DNA from: Rikenellaceae bacterium
Lineage (GTDB): Bacteria > Bacteroidota > Bacteroidia > Bacteroidales > UBA932
DNA length: 64,000 bases
Reading direction: 5' to 3'
Assembly: GCA_900771005.1 (NCBI GenBank)
Contig: CAAGMI010000061.1
Location: 1-64,000, forward strand
The position numbers were made by a program, and so were the translations under genes. This document shows, piece by piece, positions 54,192 through 62,258 of this stretch (position 1 is its first letter; the number at the start of each line of letters is the position of its first letter). A model generated the notes under the pieces. That model saw nothing but the letters and a program-made list of their open reading frames with translations. It ran no database searches and was not told the origin of the DNA.

Positions 54192-55094
54192 ATGAAACAG
54201 AGAACGCTCAGCAGGGAATATTCGTTTGAGGGAAAGGGCCTTCACACCGGCTGCTATTCGCATGTCACCGTGTGCCCCGCACCGGAGAACACCGGCATCC
54301 GATTCATCCGCACGGATATCGGAGAGGATGCCTGGGTGGATGCTCTTGCCGAGAATGTTTCATCTACGAAACGCAGCACCACCATTTCTCAAGGCGAGGC
54401 CTCTGTGAGGACAATCGAGCACATACTGTCGGCTTTGACCGGACTCGGGATAGACAATGCGATTGTCAGGATTGATGCCGGTGAGATGCCGATATTGGAT
54501 GGCAGCGCAAGGATGTATGTGGAGCAGATGGGAAAGGACCCGCTGGTAGAGCAGAAGGCTGAAAGGAAGTGGATTGAACTCAAGGCGCCGATTGAGGTGA
54601 GGAATGAGAAAAAGGGAGCATACGTGAAGCTGATTCCTTCGGACAGCCCGAAATATAGCGTTACCATTGATTTTGACTCAAGGGTTCTCGGTGTGCAGAC
54701 AGCCGTATGGGATGATTCAAAAGATTATTCCAAGGAGGTCGCCCCGTGCAGGACTTTCTGCTTCTTCCATGAGATAAAGAAGCTCCTTCTGCTTGGAATG
54801 GTTAAGGGCGGAGATTTGGAAAACGCTATCGTGATTGTAGAGAAACCGGTCAGGAAATGTATGCTCAGGCATACCGCCAGACTACTCAGGCAGCCGTATG
54901 TCACAGTGACACCGGAGGGCTATCTGAGTAATTTGGAATTGCGTTTCCCTGATGAATGCGGTCGTCACAAATTGCTGGACATTATGGGCGATCTGAGACT
55001 CTCCGGAGGATTCCTGAAAGCGGAGATTGTTGCGTATAAGACCGGGCACAGGCTGAATACCGTGGCCGCGAGAGAGATTAGAAAAACATTATAG
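54192..55094 (+). CDS. lpxC: UDP-3-O-acyl-GlcNAc deacetylase, unfused
   Basis: The 300-residue zinc deacetylase carries out the committed step of lipid A synthesis. Zinc and catalytic residues are seen in TIEHILSALTGLGIDN, GRHKLLDIMGDL and KTGHRLNT. In most Bacteroidota lpxC is fused to fabZ (about 460 residues); here the chain stops after LpxC and the FabZ dehydratase domain is absent. lpxA starts 8 bases after its stop, so no separate fabZ lies in the gap. The start at 54192 follows from the -7 box and MKQRTLSREYSFEGKGLH. Confidence 0.94.
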   Translation: MKQRTLSREYSFEGKGLHTGCYSHVTVCPAPENTGIRFIRTDIGEDAWVDALAENVSSTKRSTTISQGEASVRTIEHILSALTGLGIDNAIVRIDAGEMPILDGSARMYVEQMGKDPLVEQKAERKWIELKAPIEVRNEKKGAYVKLIPSDSPKYSVTIDFDSRVLGVQTAVWDDSKDYSKEVAPCRTFCFFHEIKKLLLLGMVKGGDLENAIVIVEKPVRKCMLRHTARLLRQPYVTVTPEGYLSNLELRFPDECGRHKLLDIMGDLRLSGGFLKAEIVAYKTGHRLNTVAAREIRKTL

Positions 55095-55102
55095 TATAAT
55101 AT

Positions 55103-55915
55103 ATGGCAAAGATTCATCCATTGGCGACGGTGCATCCGGGTGCCAAACTGGCGGAGAACGTTGAGGTAGGCCCATATGCCTTCATTGATGACAATGTTGA
55201 AATAGGGGAAGGAACAAAAATTCTCCCCCATGCTACCATCTTCTCATACGTTCGTATAGGGAAGAACTGCAGCGTTTTCCCGGGAGCGGTTGTCGGTGCC
55301 ATTCCTCAGGACTTGAAGTTCGACGGAGAGATTACATATGTCGAGATAGGTGACAGGGTGAACATCCGTGAATGCGCCACTATCAACAGGGGTACCAAGG
55401 CAAGCGGAAAGGGCGTTACCAGGATAGGTAATGATACCCTGATAATGTCATACGTGCACGTGGCTCACGACTGCAATGTCGGGAATCATTGTATCCTCGT
55501 AAGTTATGTCGGTATAGCCGGAGAGACGGACGTGGATGACTGGGCTATCATAGGTGGCGGGACAAAGGTACATCAGTTTACCAAGATCGGTGCTCATGCC
55601 ATGATAGGAGGCGGATGCGCGGTGAACAAGGACATCCCTCCGTATTCTCTTTGCGGACGTTTGCCTATCTGCTATGCCGGAGTCAATATCGTAGGTCTTC
55701 GCAGACGCGGTTTCGATTCGGACGTCATCAGGAATATAAAGGATATCTATGATGTCCTGTATTATCAGGGCTATAATTTCTCGGATGCCGTTGCCCGCAT
55801 TGAGGAGGGCTTCGTGGAGTCCGAGGAGAAGAGGGTTATCCTGGATTTCGTCCGCGGCTCAAAGCGAGGTATCGTCCGGGCCGGTGATCAGCACGAGAAG
55901 GGCGGAATCGAGTAG
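55103..55915 (+). CDS. lpxA: UDP-GlcNAc acyltransferase
   Basis: The 270-residue trimeric enzyme performs the first acylation of lipid A synthesis. It begins KIHPLATVHPGAKLAENVEVGPYAFI. The left-handed beta-helix with hexapeptide repeats contains the catalytic His in VHVAHDCNVGNHCILVSYVG. The C-terminal helices (VARIEEGFVESEEKRVILDFVRGSKRGI) are typical of LpxA. The stop abuts the GTG of the WbqC gene. Confidence 0.96.
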   Translation: MAKIHPLATVHPGAKLAENVEVGPYAFIDDNVEIGEGTKILPHATIFSYVRIGKNCSVFPGAVVGAIPQDLKFDGEITYVEIGDRVNIRECATINRGTKASGKGVTRIGNDTLIMSYVHVAHDCNVGNHCILVSYVGIAGETDVDDWAIIGGGTKVHQFTKIGAHAMIGGGCAVNKDIPPYSLCGRLPICYAGVNIVGLRRRGFDSDVIRNIKDIYDVLYYQGYNFSDAVARIEEGFVESEEKRVILDFVRGSKRGIVRAGDQHEKGGIE

Positions 55916-56497
55916 GTGATACTTTCAATAGCATATTTTCCACCTGTAGAATACTTTGCATTACTTGCAAGGTATTCTTCGGTTTATATGGACGGTGTGG
56001 GCAGGTACCTGAAGCAGACCTACCGTAACCGTTGCCGCATTCTTACAGCCAACGGGCCTATGGATCTGAGCTTTCCTATAGTACACAACGGATCCTACGG
56101 CATACGGGACGTGCTGGTGGACTATTCCACGGATTGGCTGCGGAAGACGGAGTATGCGATAGATTCGGCGTATTACAGCTCGCCTTTTTTCGAGTATTAC
56201 AGGGACGAACTCTTTTCTGTCCTTGACCGCAGGCCGTCAACGTTGTGGAATTTAGATATGGATATCATTGATTTTTTCTGCAGGAAGATAGGTATCGCTC
56301 CGGAAATCGTGACAACCTCGCAGGAGGTGGAGGATAGTGAGGATTACCGCGACAGGATACATCCGAAGAAAGACCCTGTCTTCATCAATGCTGAGTACTG
56401 GCAGGTGTTCAGGGAGAAGTTCGGCTTCGTGCCGAACATGTCCGTGATGGACCTTCTTTTCAATGAAGGACCGGAGTCTGTATGCTATCTTCGCTGA
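55916..56497 (+). CDS. WbqC-family protein
   Basis: The 193-residue protein starts at a GTG directly after the lpxA stop. It matches WbqC: LSIAYFPPVEYFALLA at the start, CRILTANGPMDLSFPI, and the C-terminal KFGFVPNMSVMDLLFNEGPES. WbqC proteins are found in polysaccharide loci and were recently suggested to act in glycan modification, but the reaction is not clear to me. Position after lpxA favours an envelope role. Confidence 0.85.
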   Translation: MILSIAYFPPVEYFALLARYSSVYMDGVGRYLKQTYRNRCRILTANGPMDLSFPIVHNGSYGIRDVLVDYSTDWLRKTEYAIDSAYYSSPFFEYYRDELFSVLDRRPSTLWNLDMDIIDFFCRKIGIAPEIVTTSQEVEDSEDYRDRIHPKKDPVFINAEYWQVFREKFGFVPNMSVMDLLFNEGPESVCYLR

Positions 56498-56503
56498 AAA
56501 CAG

Positions 56504-56534
56504 TTTGGATTTTATCAAATAATTACTAACTTTG
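56504..56534 (+). promoter_or_regulatory. Promoter of rimP-nusA-infB
   Basis: TTTG at 56504-56507 (-33 region) is followed after 19 bases by TAACTTTG at 56527-56534 (-7 box). Transcription should start near 56540, only ~8 bases ahead of the hairpin. Confidence 0.7.
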
Positions 56535-56547
56535 TACCTGTGAACGA

Positions 56548-56577
56548 GATAGAGGCCGCGAGGCTTCTATCTTTTTT
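56548..56577 (+). terminator. Leader hairpin plus U-run before rimP (candidate attenuator)
   Basis: GATAGAGGCC pairs with GGCTTCTATC around a GCGA loop and is followed directly by TTTTTT, a complete intrinsic terminator. It lies after the promoter and 8 bases before the rimP start, so all rimP-nusA-infB transcripts from that promoter must read through it. Confidence 0.8.
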
Positions 56578-56585
56578 ATGTGATT

Positions 56586-56858
56586 ATGGAAAAGAACGAA
56601 CTGCAGAAAGTGCTTGAAAAGGCTGCGCAGGAGCGTGGCTGCAAGCTTGTTGAACTTGTGTTCAATGATGATGACAATATCTTTGATGTAACCATCGACA
56701 AAGAGAACGGATCCGTGGACCTCGACGATTGCGAATACGTCCACAGGGCCGTGCTTGCCGCCTTTGACCGGAACATTGAAGATTATGCACTGACTGTGGG
56801 CTCCGTGGGAATAGATTCTGCGGAGGCTGATGAAATATTGAAAACGATAAAAGACTAA
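56586..56858 (+). CDS. rimP: Ribosome maturation factor RimP, N-terminal domain only
   Basis: The 90-residue protein corresponds to the first domain of RimP: GCKLVELVFNDDDNIFDVTIDKENGSVDLDDCEYVHRAV followed by DYALTVGSVGID. RimP usually has about 150 residues with a C-terminal SH3-like domain; that part is missing and nothing like it lies in the 5 bases before nusA. RimP assists 30S subunit maturation. The ATG at 56586 is preferred over a GTG two codons earlier. A minimal ATG-TGA pair at 56578 precedes it. Confidence 0.85.
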   Translation: MEKNELQKVLEKAAQERGCKLVELVFNDDDNIFDVTIDKENGSVDLDDCEYVHRAVLAAFDRNIEDYALTVGSVGIDSAEADEILKTIKD

Positions 56859-56863
56859 ATAAA

Positions 56864-58129
56864 ATGGAAAAAGAACAGGTTGTAACTTTGATTGATGCCT
56901 TCAAGGATTTTAAGGAGGAGAAAAATATCGACCGTCCGGTGATGATGGGTGTGCTTAAGGATGTATTCCTTACCCAGATTGCCAAGACATACGGTTCGTC
57001 AGACAATTTCGATGTGATCGTGAATGTCGACAAGGGTACTTGTGAGATATATCAGAACTTTGACATCGTCGAGGAAGTCGAGAACCCTAATGCCGAGATG
57101 ACTCTTGACCAGGTCAAGGCTGACAGCGGAGATGACGACTACGAAATCGGAGATCAGTATTCCAAGATTCTCCCTCTCGCGGCATTCGGACGCCGTGGAA
57201 TCCTCAATATCAGGCAGAACCTTCAGGGCCGCATCATGGATATAGAGAAGGCTAATGTCTATAAGAAATATTCCGAGAAGGTCGGAGAGCTTTTCAGCGG
57301 AGAAGTTTACCAGACCTGGGCAAAGGAGGTTCTTATCCTCGATGAGGACGGCAACGAACTTCACATACCGAAGAGCGAGCAGATTCCTGGAGAACGCTTC
57401 AAGAAGAGTGATAATGTACGCGCCGTGATCAAGAGTGTGGAGATGAAGAACAATACCACTCCTTACATCACTCTCAGCCGTACCTCAAATGAATTCCTCG
57501 AAAGACTGTTCGAGCAGGAAGTGCCTGAAATCGCCGATGGCCTGATTACTGTGAAGAAGGTTGTCCGCGTTCCAGGGGAGAGAGCCAAGGTGGCAGTAGA
57601 GTCTTATGATGACAGAATCGATCCTATCGGAGCTTGTATCGGTGTCAAGGGCGGACGCATCCTCGGAATCGTACGCGAGCTTCGCAATGAGAATATTGAT
57701 GTCATCCAGTGGTCTCAGAACCCTCAGCTTATGATTCAACGTGCCTTGAACCCTGCCCGCGTCTCATCAATCGATATGGGCCAGGGTGACGGGGACAAGG
57801 TAAAGGTATTTATGCTGCCTGATGAAGTCCGCAAGGGTATCGGCCGCGGAGGATGCAACATCCAGCTTGCCGGAATGCTCGTGGACAGAGAAATCGAAGT
57901 ATGGCGTGAGCTTCCTAAGGATGAAGTTGACACAGAGGAGGATGTCGCTCTCGATGAGTTTACGAACGAGATTGACGAATGGGTTATCGACAGGCTCAAA
58001 GCCATCGGTTGTGATACGGCAAAGGATGTGCTCGCCATATCCGCTGAGGACATAGCAAAGCGCGCGGATCTCGAGGACGAGACGGTTGTTGAGGTTTTGA
58101 ACATACTTAAAGCAGAATTTGAGGACTAA
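56864..58129 (+). CDS. nusA: Transcription termination/antitermination factor NusA
   Basis: The 421-residue RNA-polymerase-binding factor has an N-terminal polymerase-binding domain (VVTLIDAFKDFKEEKNIDRP onward), an S1 domain (EKVGELFSGEVYQTWAKEVLI) and two KH domains (DPIGACIGVKGGRILGIVREL, RKGIGRGGCNIQLAGMLVDREI). A short C-terminal helix-hairpin-like region (AIGCDTAKDVLAISAEDIAKRADL) follows. It influences pausing and hairpin-dependent termination, which bears on the leader hairpin of its own operon. It lies 3 bases before infB. Confidence 0.95.
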   Translation: MEKEQVVTLIDAFKDFKEEKNIDRPVMMGVLKDVFLTQIAKTYGSSDNFDVIVNVDKGTCEIYQNFDIVEEVENPNAEMTLDQVKADSGDDDYEIGDQYSKILPLAAFGRRGILNIRQNLQGRIMDIEKANVYKKYSEKVGELFSGEVYQTWAKEVLILDEDGNELHIPKSEQIPGERFKKSDNVRAVIKSVEMKNNTTPYITLSRTSNEFLERLFEQEVPEIADGLITVKKVVRVPGERAKVAVESYDDRIDPIGACIGVKGGRILGIVRELRNENIDVIQWSQNPQLMIQRALNPARVSSIDMGQGDGDKVKVFMLPDEVRKGIGRGGCNIQLAGMLVDREIEVWRELPKDEVDTEEDVALDEFTNEIDEWVIDRLKAIGCDTAKDVLAISAEDIAKRADLEDETVVEVLNILKAEFED

Positions 58130-58132
58130 GGA

Positions 58133-60820
58133 ATGGCAGAAATCAGATTAAACAAGATATTGAGGCAATATAACATCGGACTTCAGGATCTGGTTGACTT
58201 CCTGCTCAAGCAGGGCGTGGAAGTGGAAGGAAACCCTAATGCCAAGGTGTCCGACGAGTATCTGCCATCGATTGACAAGCAATTCGGAAAGGATCTGGCG
58301 CTGAAGGAAGCGGCAGAAAAGGTTGATATCAAGATGACAGAGATTCTTGAGAAGACCAACAGGAAGTCTGACAAGGAAGACTCTGAGGATGAGGAACCAG
58401 AAAAAGAGACAATAATCAAGAGCAACACTTTCCTCAATGCGAAGAAAGAAGAGCCTGTCTCATCTCCGGAGCCAGAGCCGGAACCTGAACCGGAGCCTGT
58501 TGTTGAGCCGGAGCCTGTTGTTGAGCCGGAGCCAGAGCCGGAACCGGAGCCTGAGGTTGAACCCGAACCTGAAGATATTCCAGAGCCGGAACCGGAGGTG
58601 GAGACGGTCACTGAAGAAGCCGCTCCTGCTCCTGAACCGGAGCCTGCCCCTGCTGTCGAGCAGGAGAAACCGAATGCTCCGTCACCTCTGAAGGTAGTGG
58701 GAAAAATCGATCTTACTCAGTTTGACCGTAAACCGGTAAAACGCGAGAGGATCTCAAAGAGCAGCCAGAAGGTTGACGTGGCGAAGGCCGGTGCCAACAT
58801 AGAGAGGTCTCCTAAGAAAGACAACCGGGCGCAGCAGAATCAGCAGCAGGGCAAGGGCCACAAGCGCGACCGTTTCAAGCCGGCTATGACGGAAGCTGAG
58901 CAGGAAGAAATGCAGAAGGAGATCCAAAAGCAGGTTAAGGAAACATATGCCCGCATGAATGAGGGCAAGAAGAATAACTTCGGAGCCAAATACCGCAAGG
59001 AGAAGAGAGAGGCTGCCGCTCAGAAGAGCCAGGAGGAACTCGAGCAGATAGCTGCCGAAAAGAGCGTTCTCAAGGTGACAGAATTCGTCACGGTGAACGA
59101 TCTTGCTACACTCATGAACAACACTCCTGTTGTCAAGGTTATCGGAGCCTGCATGAGTCTCGGACTCATGGTATCAATCAACCAGAGACTTGATGCTGAA
59201 ACTCTCGTGCTTGTGGCCGAAGAGTTCGGATATAAGGTTGAGTTCGTGACGGCTGACATATCCGAGGAAATCAGCAGCAACGAGCAGGCTGACAGACCTG
59301 AGGATCTGGTACCGAGGCCTCCTATCATCACTGTGATGGGACACGTAGACCACGGTAAGACCTCACTCCTCGACTATATCCGCAAATCGAATGTGATTGC
59401 CGGTGAGGCCGGAGGAATTACGCAGCATATAGGCGCATACAGCGTGAGGATGGATGACGGAAGAAGGATAACGTTCCTTGATACTCCTGGACATGAAGCC
59501 TTCACGGCTATGCGTGCCAGAGGAGCCCAGCTTACCGACCTTGCCATCATAATAGTGGCTGCGGACGACGCTGTGATGCCTCAGACGGTTGAGGCCATCA
59601 ACCATGCTCAGGCTGCCGGTGTGCCTATGGTGTTTGCAATCAACAAGATAGATAAGCCTGGCGCAAATCCTGACACAATCCGTCGTCAGCTTTCAGAGAT
59701 GAATATTCTCGTTGAGGACTGGGGTGGAAAGTATCAATGCCAGGAAATTTCCGCAAAGAAGGGTGTCAACGTAGATAAGCTGCTTGAGAAAGTGCTGCTC
59801 GAAACAGACCTTCTGGAACTTAAGGCCAATCCGAACAAGATGGCCGTGGGTGCCGTGATCGAGTCTTCTCTGGACAAGGGCCGTGGATATCTTGCCACCG
59901 TGCTTGTACAGGAGGGAACGCTTCACGTCGGAGACGTGGTGCTCTGCGGAAGTTTCTACGGCAAGGTGAAGTCAATGTTCAACGAACGCGGACAGAAGGT
60001 AACCGAAGCCGGCCCTGCGACGCCTGTTTCAGTACTCGGACTCAACGGAGCTCCTGCCGCAGGTGAGAAGTTCAACGTCCTTTCAGACGAAAAGGAGGCA
60101 AAGAGCATTGCCAACAAGCGTGAACAGCTGATCAGAATCCAGGGCATCAAGACCCAGAAGCATATGACCCTTGAAGAGATCGGACGCCGCATCGCAATAG
60201 GTAACTTCAAGGAACTCAATGTCATCGTCAAGGGTGATGTGGATGGATCCGTCGAGGCTCTCTCTGATTCGCTTATCAAACTTTCTACGGAAGAAGTCAG
60301 AGTCAATGTCATTCATAAGGCTGTCGGTGCGATTTCTGAATCCGACGTGCTTCTCGCTGAAGCATCCGACGCAGTCATCATAGGCTTCCAGGTCCGTCCT
60401 TCAGTTGAGGCAAGGAAGTCCGCTGATCAGGAAGGTATCGAAATCAGGCTTTATTCAGTCATCTATGATTGTATCAATGAAGTCAAGGATGGTATCGAAG
60501 GTATGCTGGAGCCTGAGAAGAAAGAAGAGGTTGTCGGGACTGCCGAGGTTAAGCAGACGTTCAAGATCAGTAAGGTCGGGACCATCGCCGGATGCCTTGT
60601 GCGTGACGGAAAGATGACGTCTCACGCGAAGGTAAGACTTATCCGCGACGGTATCGTAGTCTATACGGGCGAACTGGCTTCACTGCAGATAGGAAAGGAT
60701 CAGGCGAAGGAAGTCGTTTCCGGCAAGGAATGCGGTATGGGAATAGCCAATTTCAACGATATCAAGGAAGGCGACGTTATTGAAGCATTCCAGATAGTTG
60801 AGATAAAGAGAACCCTGTAG
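58133..60820 (+). CDS. infB: Translation initiation factor IF-2 with acidic Pro-Glu repeat
   Basis: The 895-residue GTPase brings fMet-tRNA to the ribosome. It has an N-terminal IF2_N helical domain ([22 protein letters not shown]) and a strongly acidic linker of Glu-Pro pairs around residues 105-190. A second IF2_N-like region is followed by the G domain: [41 protein letters not shown]-terminal domains C1 and C2 ([18 protein letters not shown]) end the chain. The last 44 bases overlap a lipoprotein gene on the other strand. Confidence 0.97.
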   Translation: MAEIRLNKILRQYNIGLQDLVDFLLKQGVEVEGNPNAKVSDEYLPSIDKQFGKDLALKEAAEKVDIKMTEILEKTNRKSDKEDSEDEEPEKETIIKSNTFLNAKKEEPVSSPEPEPEPEPEPVVEPEPVVEPEPEPEPEPEVEPEPEDIPEPEPEVETVTEEAAPAPEPEPAPAVEQEKPNAPSPLKVVGKIDLTQFDRKPVKRERISKSSQKVDVAKAGANIERSPKKDNRAQQNQQQGKGHKRDRFKPAMTEAEQEEMQKEIQKQVKETYARMNEGKKNNFGAKYRKEKREAAAQKSQEELEQIAAEKSVLKVTEFVTVNDLATLMNNTPVVKVIGACMSLGLMVSINQRLDAETLVLVAEEFGYKVEFVTADISEEISSNEQADRPEDLVPRPPIITVMGHVDHGKTSLLDYIRKSNVIAGEAGGITQHIGAYSVRMDDGRRITFLDTPGHEAFTAMRARGAQLTDLAIIIVAADDAVMPQTVEAINHAQAAGVPMVFAINKIDKPGANPDTIRRQLSEMNILVEDWGGKYQCQEISAKKGVNVDKLLEKVLLETDLLELKANPNKMAVGAVIESSLDKGRGYLATVLVQEGTLHVGDVVLCGSFYGKVKSMFNERGQKVTEAGPATPVSVLGLNGAPAAGEKFNVLSDEKEAKSIANKREQLIRIQGIKTQKHMTLEEIGRRIAIGNFKELNVIVKGDVDGSVEALSDSLIKLSTEEVRVNVIHKAVGAISESDVLLAEASDAVIIGFQVRPSVEARKSADQEGIEIRLYSVIYDCINEVKDGIEGMLEPEKKEEVVGTAEVKQTFKISKVGTIAGCLVRDGKMTSHAKVRLIRDGIVVYTGELASLQIGKDQAKEVVSGKECGMGIANFNDIKEGDVIEAFQIVEIKRTL

Positions 60821-61418
60821 GCATAAAAAGATCAGGCTGGAAATAGCATGAAGCCCCGTCATTGTAGTTCATTACAAATGACGGGGTTATTCTTCCGTCA
60901 TCATTGAACGCCTTCATCCTGACTTCACCCATATCCGCTCCGTCCAACGAGTATCTCGACTCGTATGTTGTGTTGAATTCCTCAATCATCGCGCGGGCTT
61001 CATCTTCCGTCAGGTAATAGTCCGGGAACATGTAGTCGTAAAGGGAGGCCAGCTTTATGTCGGGGCTGATGTTGAATGTGACTCTTTCCCCGACCGTGAG
61101 TTCGTAAGATGACATCTCTTTGGAAGGATAATTGCGCATCTTTGCGGATATTATTTGAAATCCTTCATATATGACGGACACTGTTGTATCGTGGTCAGAT
61201 ATCTTCACGTCCTTGTGACTTTTGTAGAATTCAATGAATTCGTCCAGCGTGCTCAATCCCAGACTGCTGACAAAAGAAGCCGTTTCCAGGAGGGATTCTT
61301 CAACTTTCTCGGAATCGGTTTTTTCGCGCTCGGGTTTCGGATTTACCGGCTGTTCTTTCGAACAGGCCGCAACAAGCACCGCTGCCGCAAGGAGTATGTA
61401 TTTTATTTTTCTATGCAT
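60777..61418 (-). CDS. Small lipoprotein next to the DUF4249/TonB receptor pair
   Basis: From the ATG at 61418 the protein has 213 residues and a lipoprotein signal ([17 protein letters not shown], lipobox VAAC). The head is Pro/Glu/Lys-rich, then helical and strand segments ([43 protein letters not shown]). No family is recognised. Its start overlaps the end of the DUF4249 gene, and its 3' end runs 44 bases into infB. An apparent terminator for infB lies inside it. It probably works with the receptor complex upstream. Confidence 0.7.
   Translation of the reverse strand: MHRKIKYILLAAAVLVAACSKEQPVNPKPEREKTDSEKVEESLLETASFVSSLGLSTLDEFIEFYKSHKDVKISDHDTTVSVIYEGFQIISAKMRNYPSKEMSSYELTVGERVTFNISPDIKLASLYDYMFPDYYLTEDEARAMIEEFNTTYESRYSLDGADMGEVRMKAFNDDGRITPSFVMNYNDGASCYFQPDLFMPTGFSLSQLSGMLQ
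60854..60894 (+). terminator. Terminator-like hairpin after infB
   Basis: CCCCGTCATT pairs perfectly with AATGACGGGG across a 13-base loop; TTATTCTT follows, a weak T-run. It lies 34 bases after the infB stop, inside the opposite lipoprotein reading frame. Confidence 0.65.
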
Positions 61419-62257
61419 ATGCGTTCTGTTGATATTCCATAACCGGCCCAATAGCCTTTTGCCCCGTTTATGTTGCCTTTCAAATTCGGGATGAACGATG
61501 AAAAAGGAAGAACGGCGCAGAGTGAATTCTCCTCGAATGCCCTCCAGAAATCATACATCGTTTCGTCCGTAGTCGCGAGCTTCACTGAAATGATATCACC
61601 CTTGTGGAAAAAGATGTCCTTTCCCCCTTCGATGTAGTTTATATTGTCCTGTATGGTATAATCTATCACGGGACCCCTGTTGATGTTGCTGAAAGTGCCC
61701 ATGAATGATGGTTTGTATCCTGCATCCTTGTTCTCGACCCAGGTGAAGAACTTGTAGAATCTTTCTCCTTCCATATCATTTAGGATCGTGGCCTTGAGCG
61801 CGAACTTGTCCACTTCTGGATCAGCCTGGAACGGTTCCAGCTTTTCTATAGGACAGGGCTCCGGTATAGTTGTGACGGCTGTAGCCCTTTTGTCTTGCCA
61901 TTCAACCGTAAGCCTGTATTCGCCACCGGTCTCTCCTGTCAGATCCCCTGTGGTGAAATAGTTCTGCAACATATATTCGTCAGACAGCCTTGCTGACAGC
62001 GGGTATGATACTCCGTTATGCTCCACGCTGACTTTTGCGTATCTCAGGACGTTTTCGGAGATTTCCCTTACGTCATTCCATTCTTCACTTGCTTCCACGG
62101 CTGAGGATACTATGACTATCGGAGGGTTTCCGGATTCTATCCATCCTTCCACGACGAGCGGAAAATCGGCCGATACAACCTCTTCTTTGACCGGCTCCTT
62201 CGAGCAGGCCAATGTCAGGATTGCGGCGAGTACGGGGAATATGTGTTTGACAGTCAT
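61403..62257 (-). CDS. DUF4249-family lipoprotein
   Basis: The 284-residue protein has a lipoprotein signal (HIFPVLAAILTLACSKE). It has the DUF4249 pattern: a start near LVVEGWIESGNPPIVIVSS, the middle YRLTVEWQDKRATAVTTIPEP, and the late FDFWR-like segment TMYDFWRAFEENSLCAVLPFSS. DUF4249 proteins are typically encoded next to TonB-dependent receptors in Bacteroidota and are thought to be their surface-exposed partners. It starts one base after the receptor stop and overlaps the small lipoprotein gene by 16 bases. Confidence 0.85.
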   Translation of the reverse strand: MTVKHIFPVLAAILTLACSKEPVKEEVVSADFPLVVEGWIESGNPPIVIVSSAVEASEEWNDVREISENVLRYAKVSVEHNGVSYPLSARLSDEYMLQNYFTTGDLTGETGGEYRLTVEWQDKRATAVTTIPEPCPIEKLEPFQADPEVDKFALKATILNDMEGERFYKFFTWVENKDAGYKPSFMGTFSNINRGPVIDYTIQDNINYIEGGKDIFFHKGDIISVKLATTDETMYDFWRAFEENSLCAVLPFSSFIPNLKGNINGAKGYWAGYGISTERICIEK

Positions 62258-62258
62258 A

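Noticed and set aside
56578..56583. ATG-TGA start-stop pair before rimP as a regulatory minimal frame
   Set aside because: A two-codon coincidence is common by chance; kept only as a note.
58440..58660. Glu-Pro repeat in IF-2 as an inserted repeat element
   Set aside because: Acidic or Pro-rich variable linkers are usual between the N-terminal domain and G domain of IF-2.
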